A stretch of DNA of 28,613 bases. Origin: CAZSXS01 sp964611385 (GTDB lineage Bacteria; Bacillota; Clostridia; Lachnospirales; CAYPQA01). Under the pieces are notes generated by a model that worked only from the letters and a program-made list of their open reading frames with translations, did no database searches and had not been told where the DNA came from. The stretch spans positions 1 through 28,613 of the forward strand of contig CAZSXS010000045.1 of assembly GCA_964611385.1 (NCBI GenBank), in the 5' to 3' direction. Each line of letters starts with the position of its first letter. Within the stretch, counting starts at the first letter, position 1. The translations under genes were made by a program, and so were the position numbers. Positions 7,573 to 15,225 of this stretch are shown piece by piece.

Positions 7573-8019
7573 TTAAACTTTCCGAGCAAATCCAGTATAC
7601 CGCGTCCCCTGAAAAGTTAATCTGCCCACATCACCCTCGACCAGCAAACCATATTCTTCTCCGGATACATGGAACTCCATACGATCCCCGCTTTCCACCT
7701 GAAAGGTAACATAATAGCTGGTTGTTTCATGATGATGGTGATTATTATGATGATTAACCCCTCCTGTATGATTGTGATGGACAGAGCTTCTTTTTCCCAC
7801 CAGCTTTGCATCAACAGTTAACAAGGGTGAGTTGTTGTTTTTATTCCATTGAAAAAGGCCTTTCAGTATTGCTTTGATAAAAAAGAGTAGAACAAGCACA
7901 AAAACAATCATAAAAACAACTTGGAAGCTATCCATCCAGATAAGGGATCGGATACCCCATCTCAACCTAGGATAACCGAAAAAATCACCAAATCCACCAA
8001 GCCCATTCAAAAAAGTCAT
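7573..8019 (-). CDS. DUF2500-like membrane-anchored protein with a His-rich segment
   Basis: 148 aa. One transmembrane helix near residues 27-53 (SFQVVFMIVFVLVLLFFIKA) is followed by a soluble beta-rich domain with the layout of DUF2500 (SPLLTVDAKLVGKRS, then TTSYYVTFQVESGDRMEFHV and GDVGRLTFQGTRYTGF). Between the first two strands is a His/Asn insertion (HHNHTGGVNHHNNHHHH) that could bind metal. The ATG at 8019 was chosen because AAAGGGG lies 8 nt upstream. The ATG at 8040 gives 7 more residues but has only A/T before it. It is 30 bp downstream of the AraC gene with no terminator between, so probably co-transcribed with it. The function of the family is unknown to me. Confidence 0.72.
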   Translation of the reverse strand: MTFLNGLGGFGDFFGYPRLRWGIRSLIWMDSFQVVFMIVFVLVLLFFIKAILKGLFQWNKNNNSPLLTVDAKLVGKRSSVHHNHTGGVNHHNNHHHHETTSYYVTFQVESGDRMEFHVSGEEYGLLVEGDVGRLTFQGTRYTGFARKV

Positions 8020-8049
8020 CCGAAAAACCCCTTTCTTCATTTTTATTTT

Positions 8050-8994
8050 TTATTTGTCTTGATTACCAACGTCTTGATTGCCCGAGTTTTCACCCCCCAG
8101 CGTATTGTCCTGTTTTACTAAACACTTTTTTCGATACAAAGTAGGCGCCATACCAATGGTTTTTTTGAACGCTTTGGTGTAGGCGTGCAAAGATTCATAA
8201 CCAAGCTTATTCGCTATGTTTGAAATACTGAGGGTCTCGTCGTTTAAAAGCTCTATGCTTTTTTCTATCCGCTTAAAGTTTACGTAGTTTTGCAGGGTTA
8301 TGCGCATTTTATTTTTGAATAGATGTGATATATACGTATAGCTATAGGATAAATCTTGCGAGATCACGCGTATGTTTTTTAAGTTGTAGATGTTGTCGTC
8401 AATATATTTAATCACACTGTAAACGGTTCCCCCCACCACGTTCTCATTTTTTTTCAGCTTATTCACAGGCTTATATAATAGGAAGGAGCGATAAGTCAAG
8501 ATGAGAATCTGATATAGGTAAGTTTGGATTAAAGCGTGGGTCATGGGACTTTCTGCATAAAATTCCTTCAAGAGCATATCCCAAACCCGATCCATATCGT
8601 ATTTGTCCACTGCTTTTCTTGGTTCTATGGCCTTGTTAAAAAATGAAGACGTAGGCTCAAGCTCCGGTTCAGTGCTTTGATTAAAGCTAAACGCCAGAAA
8701 ATAAAAATGAAGCTTGCTGTTGCTATTGGCTCGAATTCGATGAACTTCACCAGGCAAGTTAATAAAGATTTCACCTTCGTTGACCGCAAACTCTTGTTCA
8801 TTGATATAAAAAGAACCCGTGCCCTTCGTTATAAAACTGATCTCAATGAACTGCTGCAAATGTCCGTCTACCTCATAGCCAGCCTCGCAGCTCAATTCTC
8901 CTACCTGTATTAAATCAATCAATCCGTATTGAACGGGCATTCCATACCAATTGTTAAAATGATAGTGCTTGCCAAATTTATCTTTTTCTTTCAT
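8050..8994 (-). CDS. AraC-family transcriptional regulator with cupin sensor domain
   Basis: 314 aa. The N-terminal part (residues 25-115) is an AraC-type beta-barrel that would bind a small ligand (QQFIEISFITKGTGSFYINE, then GEIFINLPGEVHRI). Two helix-turn-helix motifs at the C-terminus cover about residues 195-295, with the signature IANKLGYESLHAYTKAFKKT followed by GMAPTLYRK. The start has AAAGGA about 7 nt upstream. The gene is divergent from lonB and probably co-transcribed with the DUF2500 gene. Its place beside the rhamnosidase makes it a candidate activator of that gene, but no AraC half-sites are obvious at the rhamnosidase promoter. Confidence 0.92.
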   Translation of the reverse strand: MKEKDKFGKHYHFNNWYGMPVQYGLIDLIQVGELSCEAGYEVDGHLQQFIEISFITKGTGSFYINEQEFAVNEGEIFINLPGEVHRIRANSNSKLHFYFLAFSFNQSTEPELEPTSSFFNKAIEPRKAVDKYDMDRVWDMLLKEFYAESPMTHALIQTYLYQILILTYRSFLLYKPVNKLKKNENVVGGTVYSVIKYIDDNIYNLKNIRVISQDLSYSYTYISHLFKNKMRITLQNYVNFKRIEKSIELLNDETLSISNIANKLGYESLHAYTKAFKKTIGMAPTLYRKKCLVKQDNTLGGENSGNQDVGNQDK

Positions 8995-9030
8995 ATATTC
9001 ATCCTTTTCTTATTTTAAAGTATAAGGAAT

Positions 9031-9058
9031 ATTATATCATGATTTTTCTCGTCTTCAA
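9031..9058 (-). promoter_or_regulatory. Candidate sigma-A promoter for the AraC gene
   Basis: Minus strand TTGAAG (9058-9053), 16-bp spacer, TATAAT (9036-9031). Transcription would start near 9024, about 30 nt before the ATG. Confidence 0.6.
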
Positions 9059-9096
9059 CACCCGAAGGTCAAGGTGGAATCAAATACATTTTTTAA

Positions 9097-9125
9097 TTGG
9101 CATAATTTTCAAATATATGTAAATA
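9097..9125 (+). promoter_or_regulatory. Possible promoter for lonB (weak)
   Basis: TTGGCA (9097-9102), 17-bp spacer, TAAATA (9120-9125). In B. subtilis lonB is forespore-specific; no clear sigma-F/G pattern was found here, so a vegetative promoter is only a possibility. Confidence 0.3.
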
Positions 9126-9159
9126 CTAACATAAAAACCTGTACTTATTGGAGGTCAAC

Positions 9160-10770
9160 ATGGAAGCGTTAAGCGGGGTATTAATGGGAACACAGCTTGT
9201 GTTTACAGTCATTGCGGGATTATATTTTTATACAAGCCTACGAAGTCAACAGGGCTCGAAATCCAGCATCAATACAGACTCACAGAAGGAAATCGAGCGA
9301 TTGCGAAAGCTGAGGAGCATTCAGTTGTCTGAACCCTTGTCGGAAAAAACTCGTCCTCAGAGCTTTGATGAAATCATAGGCCAGGAAAAAGGCATTAAGG
9401 CTCTGCGAGGGGCCTTATGTGGGGCAAACCCACAGCATGTGATTATTTACGGCCCGCCAGGAGTGGGCAAGACCGCTGCTGCCAGACTGGTGCTGCAAGC
9501 GGCAAAGTCTTCCTTTCAATCTCCCTTTTCAAAGGAAGCGCCTTTCGTTGAAATGGATGCCACGATCTTGCAGTTTGACGAAAGAAGTATCGCCGACCCC
9601 TTGATCGGTTCAGTTCACGACCCAATCTACCAAGGGGCGGGCTCTTATGGTGTAGCGGGTGTTCCTCAACCCAAGCAGGGTGCCGTGACGAATGCTCACG
9701 GAGGCATTTTATTTATTGATGAAATCGGAGAGCTGCACCCCCTTCAAATGAATAAGCTTTTGAAGGTTTTGGAGGATCGAAAGGTAATCCTATCCAGTTC
9801 GTATTACTCCAGGGAAAACAAGAACATTCCTAAATTTGTTCATGACATATTCACCAACGGTCTGCCAGCCGATTTTCGCTTGGTGGGAGCCACTACCAGA
9901 CGTCCGGAGGAGATTCCGCCAGCCTTGCGCTCACGCTGTACGGAAATCTTTTTTCGCAGCCTGAATTACTCCGAGGTCTGTAAGATTGCTCAAAACGCCA
10001 TCAACCGAGCCAACTTCAGCTCTGATGAGCGGGTTGTAAATCTGATTGCTCAATTCTCCACCAACGGACGTGATACGGTCAATATCGTTCAAACGGCTTC
10101 GTCCTTTGCTCGTCTCGAAAGCCGGAGTCGCATTCTGGTTGAAGATGTGGAGGCTGTCATTGAGTTGGGTCATTATTCAAAGAGCCTGAACAAAAAAATC
10201 GGCAACGAGCGGAAAATTGGAGTCGCCAATGCTTTGGCGGTTTTCGGTGTGACCAATGGAGCCGTACTGGAGATTGAAGCGCTGGTGGCACCGGCGGAAA
10301 GCAGCCAAGGCAACTTAAAGGTTACTGGAATCATAGAAGAAGAGGAAATCAACAGCACTAACGGAAAGATGAAGCGGATCAGTACGGCTCGCAGCTCCGT
10401 AGAAAACGTGTTGACGTCCATTTCCCAGTTCACAGGCAAGAACCTGCGCAACATGGACATCCATCTTAATTTCCCGGGCGGCGTTCCGATTGACGGACCC
10501 TCCGCCGGGGTTGCCATCTTTACCTCGGTCTACTCGGCTCTCTTTGACAAGGAAGTCCGTCCTCGGATTGCTATGACCGGAGAAGTTACCATCAAAGGGC
10601 GGGTAGCCCCAGTAGGAGGCGTGGCCACGAAGATCGAAGCCGCAATGGAAGCCGACATTGAGCGGGTATTGATCCCTATGGAGAATTATCAAAAAATCTA
10701 TGATAAATATCCCATTCAGGTCGTTGGGATTGAATCGACAGAACAGTTGATACAAGAGGTTTTTGGTTAA
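9160..10770 (+). CDS. lonB: ATP-dependent protease LonB
   Basis: 536 aa membrane-anchored Lon-type protease. An N-terminal transmembrane helix covers residues 3-25 (ALSGVLMGTQLVFTVIAGLY). An AAA+ domain follows, with Walker A GPPGVGKT at 98-105, Walker B ILFIDE at 183-188 and an arginine-finger region PPALRSRC. The C-terminal Lon peptidase domain carries the Ser-Lys dyad: Ser448 in DGPSAG and Lys491 in GGVATKIEA, spaced by 43 residues as in other Lon proteins. There is no Lon N-terminal substrate domain, which separates it from LonA. The ATG at 9160 was chosen over an in-frame TTG at 9148 because GGAGG sits 5 nt before it and overlaps the TTG. In Bacillus LonB acts during sporulation, consistent with spore genes elsewhere in the window. 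Confidence 0.95.
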   Translation: MEALSGVLMGTQLVFTVIAGLYFYTSLRSQQGSKSSINTDSQKEIERLRKLRSIQLSEPLSEKTRPQSFDEIIGQEKGIKALRGALCGANPQHVIIYGPPGVGKTAAARLVLQAAKSSFQSPFSKEAPFVEMDATILQFDERSIADPLIGSVHDPIYQGAGSYGVAGVPQPKQGAVTNAHGGILFIDEIGELHPLQMNKLLKVLEDRKVILSSSYYSRENKNIPKFVHDIFTNGLPADFRLVGATTRRPEEIPPALRSRCTEIFFRSLNYSEVCKIAQNAINRANFSSDERVVNLIAQFSTNGRDTVNIVQTASSFARLESRSRILVEDVEAVIELGHYSKSLNKKIGNERKIGVANALAVFGVTNGAVLEIEALVAPAESSQGNLKVTGIIEEEEINSTNGKMKRISTARSSVENVLTSISQFTGKNLRNMDIHLNFPGGVPIDGPSAGVAIFTSVYSALFDKEVRPRIAMTGEVTIKGRVAPVGGVATKIEAAMEADIERVLIPMENYQKIYDKYPIQVVGIESTEQLIQEVFG

Positions 10771-10789
10771 TAGAGGAAGACCACACTTC

Positions 10790-10819
10790 TAGCCCCTATC
10801 TAAGCAATGATAGGGGCTA
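10790..10819 (+). terminator. Stem-loop after lonB, possible terminator
   Basis: A perfect 11-bp stem TAGCCCCTATC/GATAGGGGCTA encloses an 8-nt loop, 20 bp past the lonB stop. Only a modest T-rich stretch follows, so it may be a weak terminator or an mRNA-stabilising 3' hairpin. Confidence 0.5.
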
Positions 10820-10911
10820 TTGAGGTTCTGGTTTGTGATTCAGGATTGACGGAAGGAAAATTGTATGTGAAAATAAAACAAATACTTTGTTCCAGAAAGG
10901 AGCTTGTTTTT

Positions 10912-12132
10912 ATGAAGAAGATCAAGGTTGCATTAACCGGCATGGGTGGTTATGGGATCTATTACGTGAATCTGCTTACATCAGAAACGTTAGCCGAATA
11001 TATTGATTTTGTAGGTATCATTGACCCCTACGCAGAAAAAAGTAGAGAATATGAACGAGTGAAGGAAAAGAAGATTCCGATTTATGAGAATATGGAAGAT
11101 TTTTATCAGAAGCATTCAGCTGATTTGATGATCATATCCACACCCATACACTTACATATGAGCCATACTTGTTGCGCCCTTATGCATGGTAGTCATGTTC
11201 TCTGTGAAAAACCCACCACTGCTACCGTGGCGCAGCTTGAAAAAGTCATGGAAACCGAAGCGGCCACAGGTAAGAAGGTTTTTGTCGGCTTCCAGTTGAG
11301 CCATGACAGTTCTATATTGGCCCTGAAAGCGGATATACTGAGCGGACGTTATGGGAAGCCCTTACGGATCAAGTCTCAAATGCTTTGGGAGCGGGATCTT
11401 CAGTATTATGCACGCAATGCCTGGGCAGGCCGCATCAAAGATGATCACGGCAATCATGTATATGATTCCGTTGCTAGCAATGCCCTGGCTCACTATTTAC
11501 ACAATGAACTATTTTTATTGGGAAAAACCATGGATACAGCGGCCTCATTCCTTTCCCTGGAGGCTCTTTGTTGCAAGGCCAACCGGATTGAAAGCTTTGA
11601 CACCTGCACGCTGAGGGGCAGCTTGGATTGTGGGGCTGAGCTTTTATATATTGCTTCCCATGCCATAAAGGGGCACAAATCCTTATTCTTTGAGCTGGAA
11701 TTGGAGAAGGCCACCGCCTTGTACGATAGTGAATCTGCCGTACACATCCTTGTGAAGAACAACAACGAAGTGATAGAGACCTATCATTCGGACAAACAAG
11801 AACACTTGAAAAACGAAAAAACGGCTCGAGTAATCCAATGGATCATGAACCCGGAAAATTTCCCTCTCCCCCCTTGTCAGGCCAAAACAACGATGCCCTT
11901 TTTGCAGACCATGAACGCATTGTTTGATCATTGCAAAATGCAGACCTTCCCCAAGGAATCCATCCTTACAGATGAAGTAGCTCAGCGGCTCTATGTAAAA
12001 GACCTTTTTGAACAACTGGGGGAGTGTTACAAGCAAAACGCTTTGTTGAACGAGTGCTTCCCTCAGTATGGGTTTGAAGCCCAGAAGATCGCAGAGCTCA
12101 ATTGCCCTGTTGCCTTTGGAAAAGTTTTGTAG
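10912..12132 (+). CDS. Gfo/Idh/MocA-family NAD(P)-dependent oxidoreductase
   Basis: 406 aa. An N-terminal Rossmann fold shows the glycine-rich motif ALTGMGGYGIYYVN (residues 7-20), the acidic end of the second strand (GIIDPYAEK) and the family motif CEKPTTATVAQLE near residue 100. The C-terminal alpha/beta domain would hold the substrate pocket (DSVASNALAHYLHN, with the catalytic-region His). Members oxidise or reduce sugars and related polyols; the substrate here is unknown. The ATG at 10912 follows AAAGGAG by 9 nt; an open frame upstream to 10807 runs through the lonB hairpin and is rejected. It lies 36 bp upstream of hisH and probably forms an operon with hisH and hisF, which raises the question whether the three serve one pathway. 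Confidence 0.85.
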   Translation: MKKIKVALTGMGGYGIYYVNLLTSETLAEYIDFVGIIDPYAEKSREYERVKEKKIPIYENMEDFYQKHSADLMIISTPIHLHMSHTCCALMHGSHVLCEKPTTATVAQLEKVMETEAATGKKVFVGFQLSHDSSILALKADILSGRYGKPLRIKSQMLWERDLQYYARNAWAGRIKDDHGNHVYDSVASNALAHYLHNELFLLGKTMDTAASFLSLEALCCKANRIESFDTCTLRGSLDCGAELLYIASHAIKGHKSLFFELELEKATALYDSESAVHILVKNNNEVIETYHSDKQEHLKNEKTARVIQWIMNPENFPLPPCQAKTTMPFLQTMNALFDHCKMQTFPKESILTDEVAQRLYVKDLFEQLGECYKQNALLNECFPQYGFEAQKIAELNCPVAFGKVL

Positions 12133-12168
12133 TATACTTCACTCTAAATTTTTAGAAATGGGGCAACT

Positions 12169-12786
12169 ATGATTACGATCGTTGACTACAATGCCGGTAA
12201 CATTCATTCGGTTCGAAGAGCCTTTGCCTATCTGGGAATAGAAAGCGAAATATCCGGCGACCCGACTCGCATCAAAAATGCGGAGCGGATTGTTTTCCCT
12301 GGTGTGGGACACGCCAGAGCCGCAATGGATAATCTGAACCCCAGCGGTATGGCCGAGGCACTACGAGAAGCGTATGCAAAAGGGACTCCCATTTTGGGTA
12401 TCTGTTTGGGAATGCAGATTATGCTATCCTTTTCTGAGGAAGGAGATGTCAACTGCCTTAATCTTTTGGATGGGCAAGTTCGACACCTTGCTTTGGATGG
12501 TCTAAAGGTTCCTCATATGGGCTTTAACACCTTAAATCGGAAAAGGGATCATTTTGTTTTTGATGGGATTAATCTTGATGCCAAGGCTCCAAGTGAGTTT
12601 TACTTTGTTCACTCCTATTATGCTGATACGGACGAGAAAAACGTACTTGCCACCTGTGTGTATGGCAAGGAATTTCCCGTTGCCTTGGGCTGCAAAAATT
12701 TAGTTGCCCTCCAGTTTCACCCCGAAAAAAGCGGCCCCCCCGGACTGAAAATTCTGCAAAATTTCAGCTGTTGGGAGTATAAATAG
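12169..12786 (+). CDS. hisH: Imidazole glycerol phosphate synthase glutaminase subunit HisH
   Basis: 205 aa class I glutamine amidotransferase. The triad is visible: Cys79 in GICLGMQ, His184 and Glu186 in LQFHPEKS. The N-terminus MITIVDYNAGNIHSV and the oxyanion region VFPGVGHA match HisH. It hydrolyses glutamine and channels ammonia to HisF for IGP and AICAR formation in histidine synthesis. The usual VPHMGWN has Phe in place of Trp (VPHMGFN, residues 114-120). The gene is separated from hisF by a 65-bp hairpin repeat. No other his genes are in the window, so this is a detached pair, either the housekeeping copy or a specialised one used in sugar amination. Confidence 0.88.
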   Translation: MITIVDYNAGNIHSVRRAFAYLGIESEISGDPTRIKNAERIVFPGVGHARAAMDNLNPSGMAEALREAYAKGTPILGICLGMQIMLSFSEEGDVNCLNLLDGQVRHLALDGLKVPHMGFNTLNRKRDHFVFDGINLDAKAPSEFYFVHSYYADTDEKNVLATCVYGKEFPVALGCKNLVALQFHPEKSGPPGLKILQNFSCWEYK

Positions 12787-12792
12787 GTTAAG

Positions 12793-12857
12793 ACCTTGGG
12801 GGTGGGAAACTTTTTTCAAACGGCGAAAAAAGTTTTCCTATCCCCTCCCCCAAGGTT
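12793..12857. repeat. Modular repeat forming one long hairpin between hisH and hisF
   Basis: The outer arms CCTTGGGGGTGGG (12794-12806) and CCCTCCCCCAAGG (12843-12855) pair, and the inner arms GAAACTTTTTTC and GAAAAAAGTTTTC pair around AAACGG. The inner module is the same as at 1793-1821 and 18963-18993. It lies 7 bp after hisH and about 16 bp before the hisF ribosome binding site, so it should be transcribed and could reduce hisF expression relative to hisH or stabilise the hisH message. Confidence 0.75.
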
Positions 12858-12883
12858 TTAAAAAATCTTTGTGGAGGGAATAA

Positions 12884-13666
12884 ATGCTAAGTAAACGAAT
12901 CATATCTTGTTTGGATGTCCGAAATGGTAATCTCGCCAAGAGCATTCAGTTTGTGGATACAAAAGAAATCGGAGACCCGGTGGCGGTGGCTTCCAAGTAT
13001 TATGAGGAAGGCATAGATGAGCTGGTTTTTTATGATATCACGGCTTCCAGTGAAAACCGTGGCATTATGATTGATGTGGTTTCTAAGGTGGCAGACAAAA
13101 TCTTCATTCCTTTTTCTGTTGGCGGAGGCTTGCGAACCCTGGAGGATTGCAATAAGGTTCGACTGGCCGGAGCCGAGAAGATTAATGTCAATTCGGCGGC
13201 TGTTCAAAATCCTAACCTGATTGCAGAGCTGTCCAAGGCTCTAGGCGCTCAATGTACGGTTTTGTCCATGGATGTACTGTGTGTGCCCAAGAGTAAAAGC
13301 ATTCCGTCTGGGTATGAAATCGTCATTAATGGTGGACGGAAGCCCATGGGTATAGATGCCATTGAATGGGCCAAGGAAGGTGAACGACTGGGTGCCGGTG
13401 AGTTGGTGGTTAATTCCATTGATGCTGACGGCACCAAGGAGGGCTTTCACATCCCCTTGACCCGGGCGGTTTCTCAGGCGGTTTCTATCCCTGTCATTGC
13501 TTCAGGCGGAGGGGGCAATCCACAGCATATTTTTGAGGTTTTGACCGAAGGCTGCGCTGATGCGGCTTTGGTTTCTTCTATTCTGCATTATGGTGAATAT
13601 GCCATAAAGGAAATCAAGGAATATTTACACGCAAGGAATGTCAAGATTCGGAATATATATAAATAG
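12884..13666 (+). CDS. hisF: Imidazole glycerol phosphate synthase cyclase subunit HisF
   Basis: 260 aa (beta/alpha)8 barrel. The catalytic aspartates fall at the canonical positions: Asp11 in SCLDVRNG and Asp130 in SMDVLC, and Lys19 is kept. The phosphate-binding motifs FSVGGGLRTLED (77-88) and IPVIASGGGGN are present, and the C-terminus LHYGEYAIKEIKEYL is typical. Retained Asp11/Asp130 argue for true cyclase chemistry rather than the degenerate HisF-like proteins of acetamidino-sugar clusters. Mild departures are LAKSIQF for the usual VVKGVNF and SIDADGT for SIDRDGT. GGAGGGAATAA precedes the ATG. It follows hisH across a transcribed hairpin repeat. Confidence 0.9.
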   Translation: MLSKRIISCLDVRNGNLAKSIQFVDTKEIGDPVAVASKYYEEGIDELVFYDITASSENRGIMIDVVSKVADKIFIPFSVGGGLRTLEDCNKVRLAGAEKINVNSAAVQNPNLIAELSKALGAQCTVLSMDVLCVPKSKSIPSGYEIVINGGRKPMGIDAIEWAKEGERLGAGELVVNSIDADGTKEGFHIPLTRAVSQAVSIPVIASGGGGNPQHIFEVLTEGCADAALVSSILHYGEYAIKEIKEYLHARNVKIRNIYK

Positions 13667-13684
13667 GCTCAGTCATGCGCAGTG

Positions 13685-13740
13685 TTCAAAAAAGCCGGAC
13701 ATGGGGGCGATATAAATCCCACGGAAATTTTGAAAGTCCC
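13685..13740. repeat. Modular intergenic repeat, core module
   Basis: TTCAAAAAAGCCGGACATGG (13685-13704), a short variable stretch, then ATCCCACGGAAATTTTGAAAG and TCCC. It matches the reverse complement of 18881-18940 over the whole module with few differences. The ends TTCAAAA and TTTTGAA are themselves inverted, so the module can fold on itself. It lies between hisF and asnA. Confidence 0.75.
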
Positions 13741-13817
13741 AATAAAATGAACTGTGATTGAACGTTGGCTGTTTGGTGCTGTTTATGAACGGAGTCTAAT
13801 CAGATGGAGGTATTACT

Positions 13818-14813
13818 TTGCAGGGACAAGTAAAAGAAAAGAAATTGAGCATAAGAGAAACAGAGATTGCGATTAAGCACATAAAGGATTTTTTTGAAAG
13901 AAAGCTTGCTGAAAAGTTGAATTTGACCCGGGTCTCGGCTCCGCTTTTTGTTCTGTCAGAGTCCGGCTTGAACGACAACTTGAGCGGTGTTGAACGTCCT
14001 GTCAGCTTTGAAATCAAGGCTATGGCCCAGAATGCGGAAATTGTTCACTCCTTAGCCAAATGGAAAAGAATGGCCCTCTCAAAATATGAATTTTCTGAGG
14101 GTGAGGGACTGTATACGGATATGAACGCCATCCGGCGAGATGAGGATATGGACGAATTGCATTCCATCTATGTGGATCAATGGGATTGGGAATGTATCCT
14201 TTCTGAACAAAACAGAACCTTGGATACCTTAAAGGATTTTGTAAAAAGGATTTACTCCGTCTTTAAAGAAACGGAGCAGGACATAATTGAAAAGTATCCA
14301 CTTTTGGATCGGTACTTACCGGAGGAGATTTTTTTCATCACCACCGGCGAGCTGGAAGAACGCTACAAGGGCCTAAGCCCAAAGGAAAGAGAGCGGGAGA
14401 TCTGCAAGGAAAAGGGTGCAGTCTTCTTAATGCAGATTGGTGATAAGCTGTCCAATGGTCTGCCCCATGACAACCGAGCCCCCGACTATGATGACTGGGT
14501 CTTAAACGGGGACATTTTATTTTGGTATCCACCTCTGGCCCGTGAGTTTGAGATCAGCTCCATGGGTATACGGGTGGACGAAAAAAGCATGGAAAGCCAG
14601 CTTGTGGCTGCCGGCTGCGAGGAAAGAAAAAAGCTCCCCTTCCATCAAGCGATCCTCAATAAAAAGCTCCCCCTAACCATAGGTGGAGGCCTCGGGCAAT
14701 CCCGGATTTGTATGTTCTTCTTGAATAAGCTGCACATCGGTGAGGTTCAAGCCTCGGTATGGACAAAAGAAATTATCGAATACTGCACAGAGAAAGAGAT
14801 TGATCTTTTGTAA
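13818..14813 (+). CDS. asnA: Aspartate-ammonia ligase (asparagine synthetase A)
   Basis: 331 aa. It makes asparagine from aspartate, ATP and ammonia and is a class II aminoacyl-tRNA-synthetase-like enzyme. Conserved AsnA segments are easy to see: NLSGVERPVSF, VHSLAKWKRMAL, GEGLYTDMNAIRRDE, SIYVDQWDWE, DNRAPDYDDW, LNGDILFWYPPL, ELSSMGIRV-like EISSMGIRV and TIGGGLGQSR. The length equals that of the E. coli enzyme (330). The start is TTG with GGAGG 7 nt upstream; no nearby in-frame ATG fits. No T-box leader is seen upstream, only a repeat module. Its closeness to hisH/hisF is probably incidental since it uses free ammonia. Confidence 0.96.
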   Translation: MQGQVKEKKLSIRETEIAIKHIKDFFERKLAEKLNLTRVSAPLFVLSESGLNDNLSGVERPVSFEIKAMAQNAEIVHSLAKWKRMALSKYEFSEGEGLYTDMNAIRRDEDMDELHSIYVDQWDWECILSEQNRTLDTLKDFVKRIYSVFKETEQDIIEKYPLLDRYLPEEIFFITTGELEERYKGLSPKEREREICKEKGAVFLMQIGDKLSNGLPHDNRAPDYDDWVLNGDILFWYPPLAREFEISSMGIRVDEKSMESQLVAAGCEERKKLPFHQAILNKKLPLTIGGGLGQSRICMFFLNKLHIGEVQASVWTKEIIEYCTEKEIDLL

Positions 14814-14848
14814 AAGAAGCATACCAAATACGGCAGAGGCCGTATAAT

Positions 14849-14878
14849 TATAAAAAGCAATTTGCCTTGCTTTTTATA
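14849..14878 (+). terminator. Hairpin between asnA and the PRC-barrel gene
   Basis: Perfect 12-bp stem TATAAAAAGCAA/TTGCTTTTTATA with a 6-nt loop. The T run lies in the descending arm, so it could work as a U-tract terminator after asnA. The ribosome binding site of the next gene begins 2 nt later, so it may also affect translation. Confidence 0.5.
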
Positions 14879-14895
14879 CCGGGAGGCATGGGCTT

Positions 14896-15165
14896 ATGAG
14901 CGTTCGGATTTACGAAATGCGTCAAAAAGAAGTCATAAACATTAAAGACGGCAAGCGCCTCGGATACATTAGCGATATTTGCGTTGATGTGGATGAAGGC
15001 AATATTGACTCCATTGTTATTCCCGGTCCGGGGAAGGTTTTCGGTATTTTTGGCCGGGAACAGGAGTACAAAATCCCCTGGTCGGGCATCAAGCAGGTGG
15101 GTGATGACTTGATCCTGGTGGATGTGGAAACATCCAAGGTGCTTGTAGACTGTGCCGATGAATAA
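14896..15165 (+). CDS. YlmC/YmxH-family PRC-barrel protein
   Basis: 89 aa single PRC-barrel domain. The order MRQKEVINIKDGKRLGYISD, then DVDEGNIDSIVIPGPG, FGREQEYKIPWSGIKQVG and ILVDVE matches the small YlmC/YmxH proteins of spore formers. These are often annotated as sporulation proteins, but a biochemical role is not established. GGGAGG lies 9 nt before the ATG. It is 60 bp upstream of the DUF6106-like gene. Confidence 0.88.
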   Translation: MSVRIYEMRQKEVINIKDGKRLGYISDICVDVDEGNIDSIVIPGPGKVFGIFGREQEYKIPWSGIKQVGDDLILVDVETSKVLVDCADE

Positions 15166-15225
15166 TTTTTACCAGTCTTTGTAGTTGCAAAGATGGCGTT
15201 ACAGTACGAAGGAGGATGATTGATT

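Noticed and set aside
12169..13666. Acetamidino-sugar (WbuY/WbuZ-type) amidotransferase pair
   Set aside because: HisF retains both catalytic aspartates at positions 11 and 130, and no PseA/WbuX-type amidotransferase gene is present. Kept only as a low-probability alternative.
13667..13817. T-box leader upstream of asnA
   Set aside because: No AGGGTGGNACCGCG antiterminator core or specifier stem was found. The region holds a repeat module instead.
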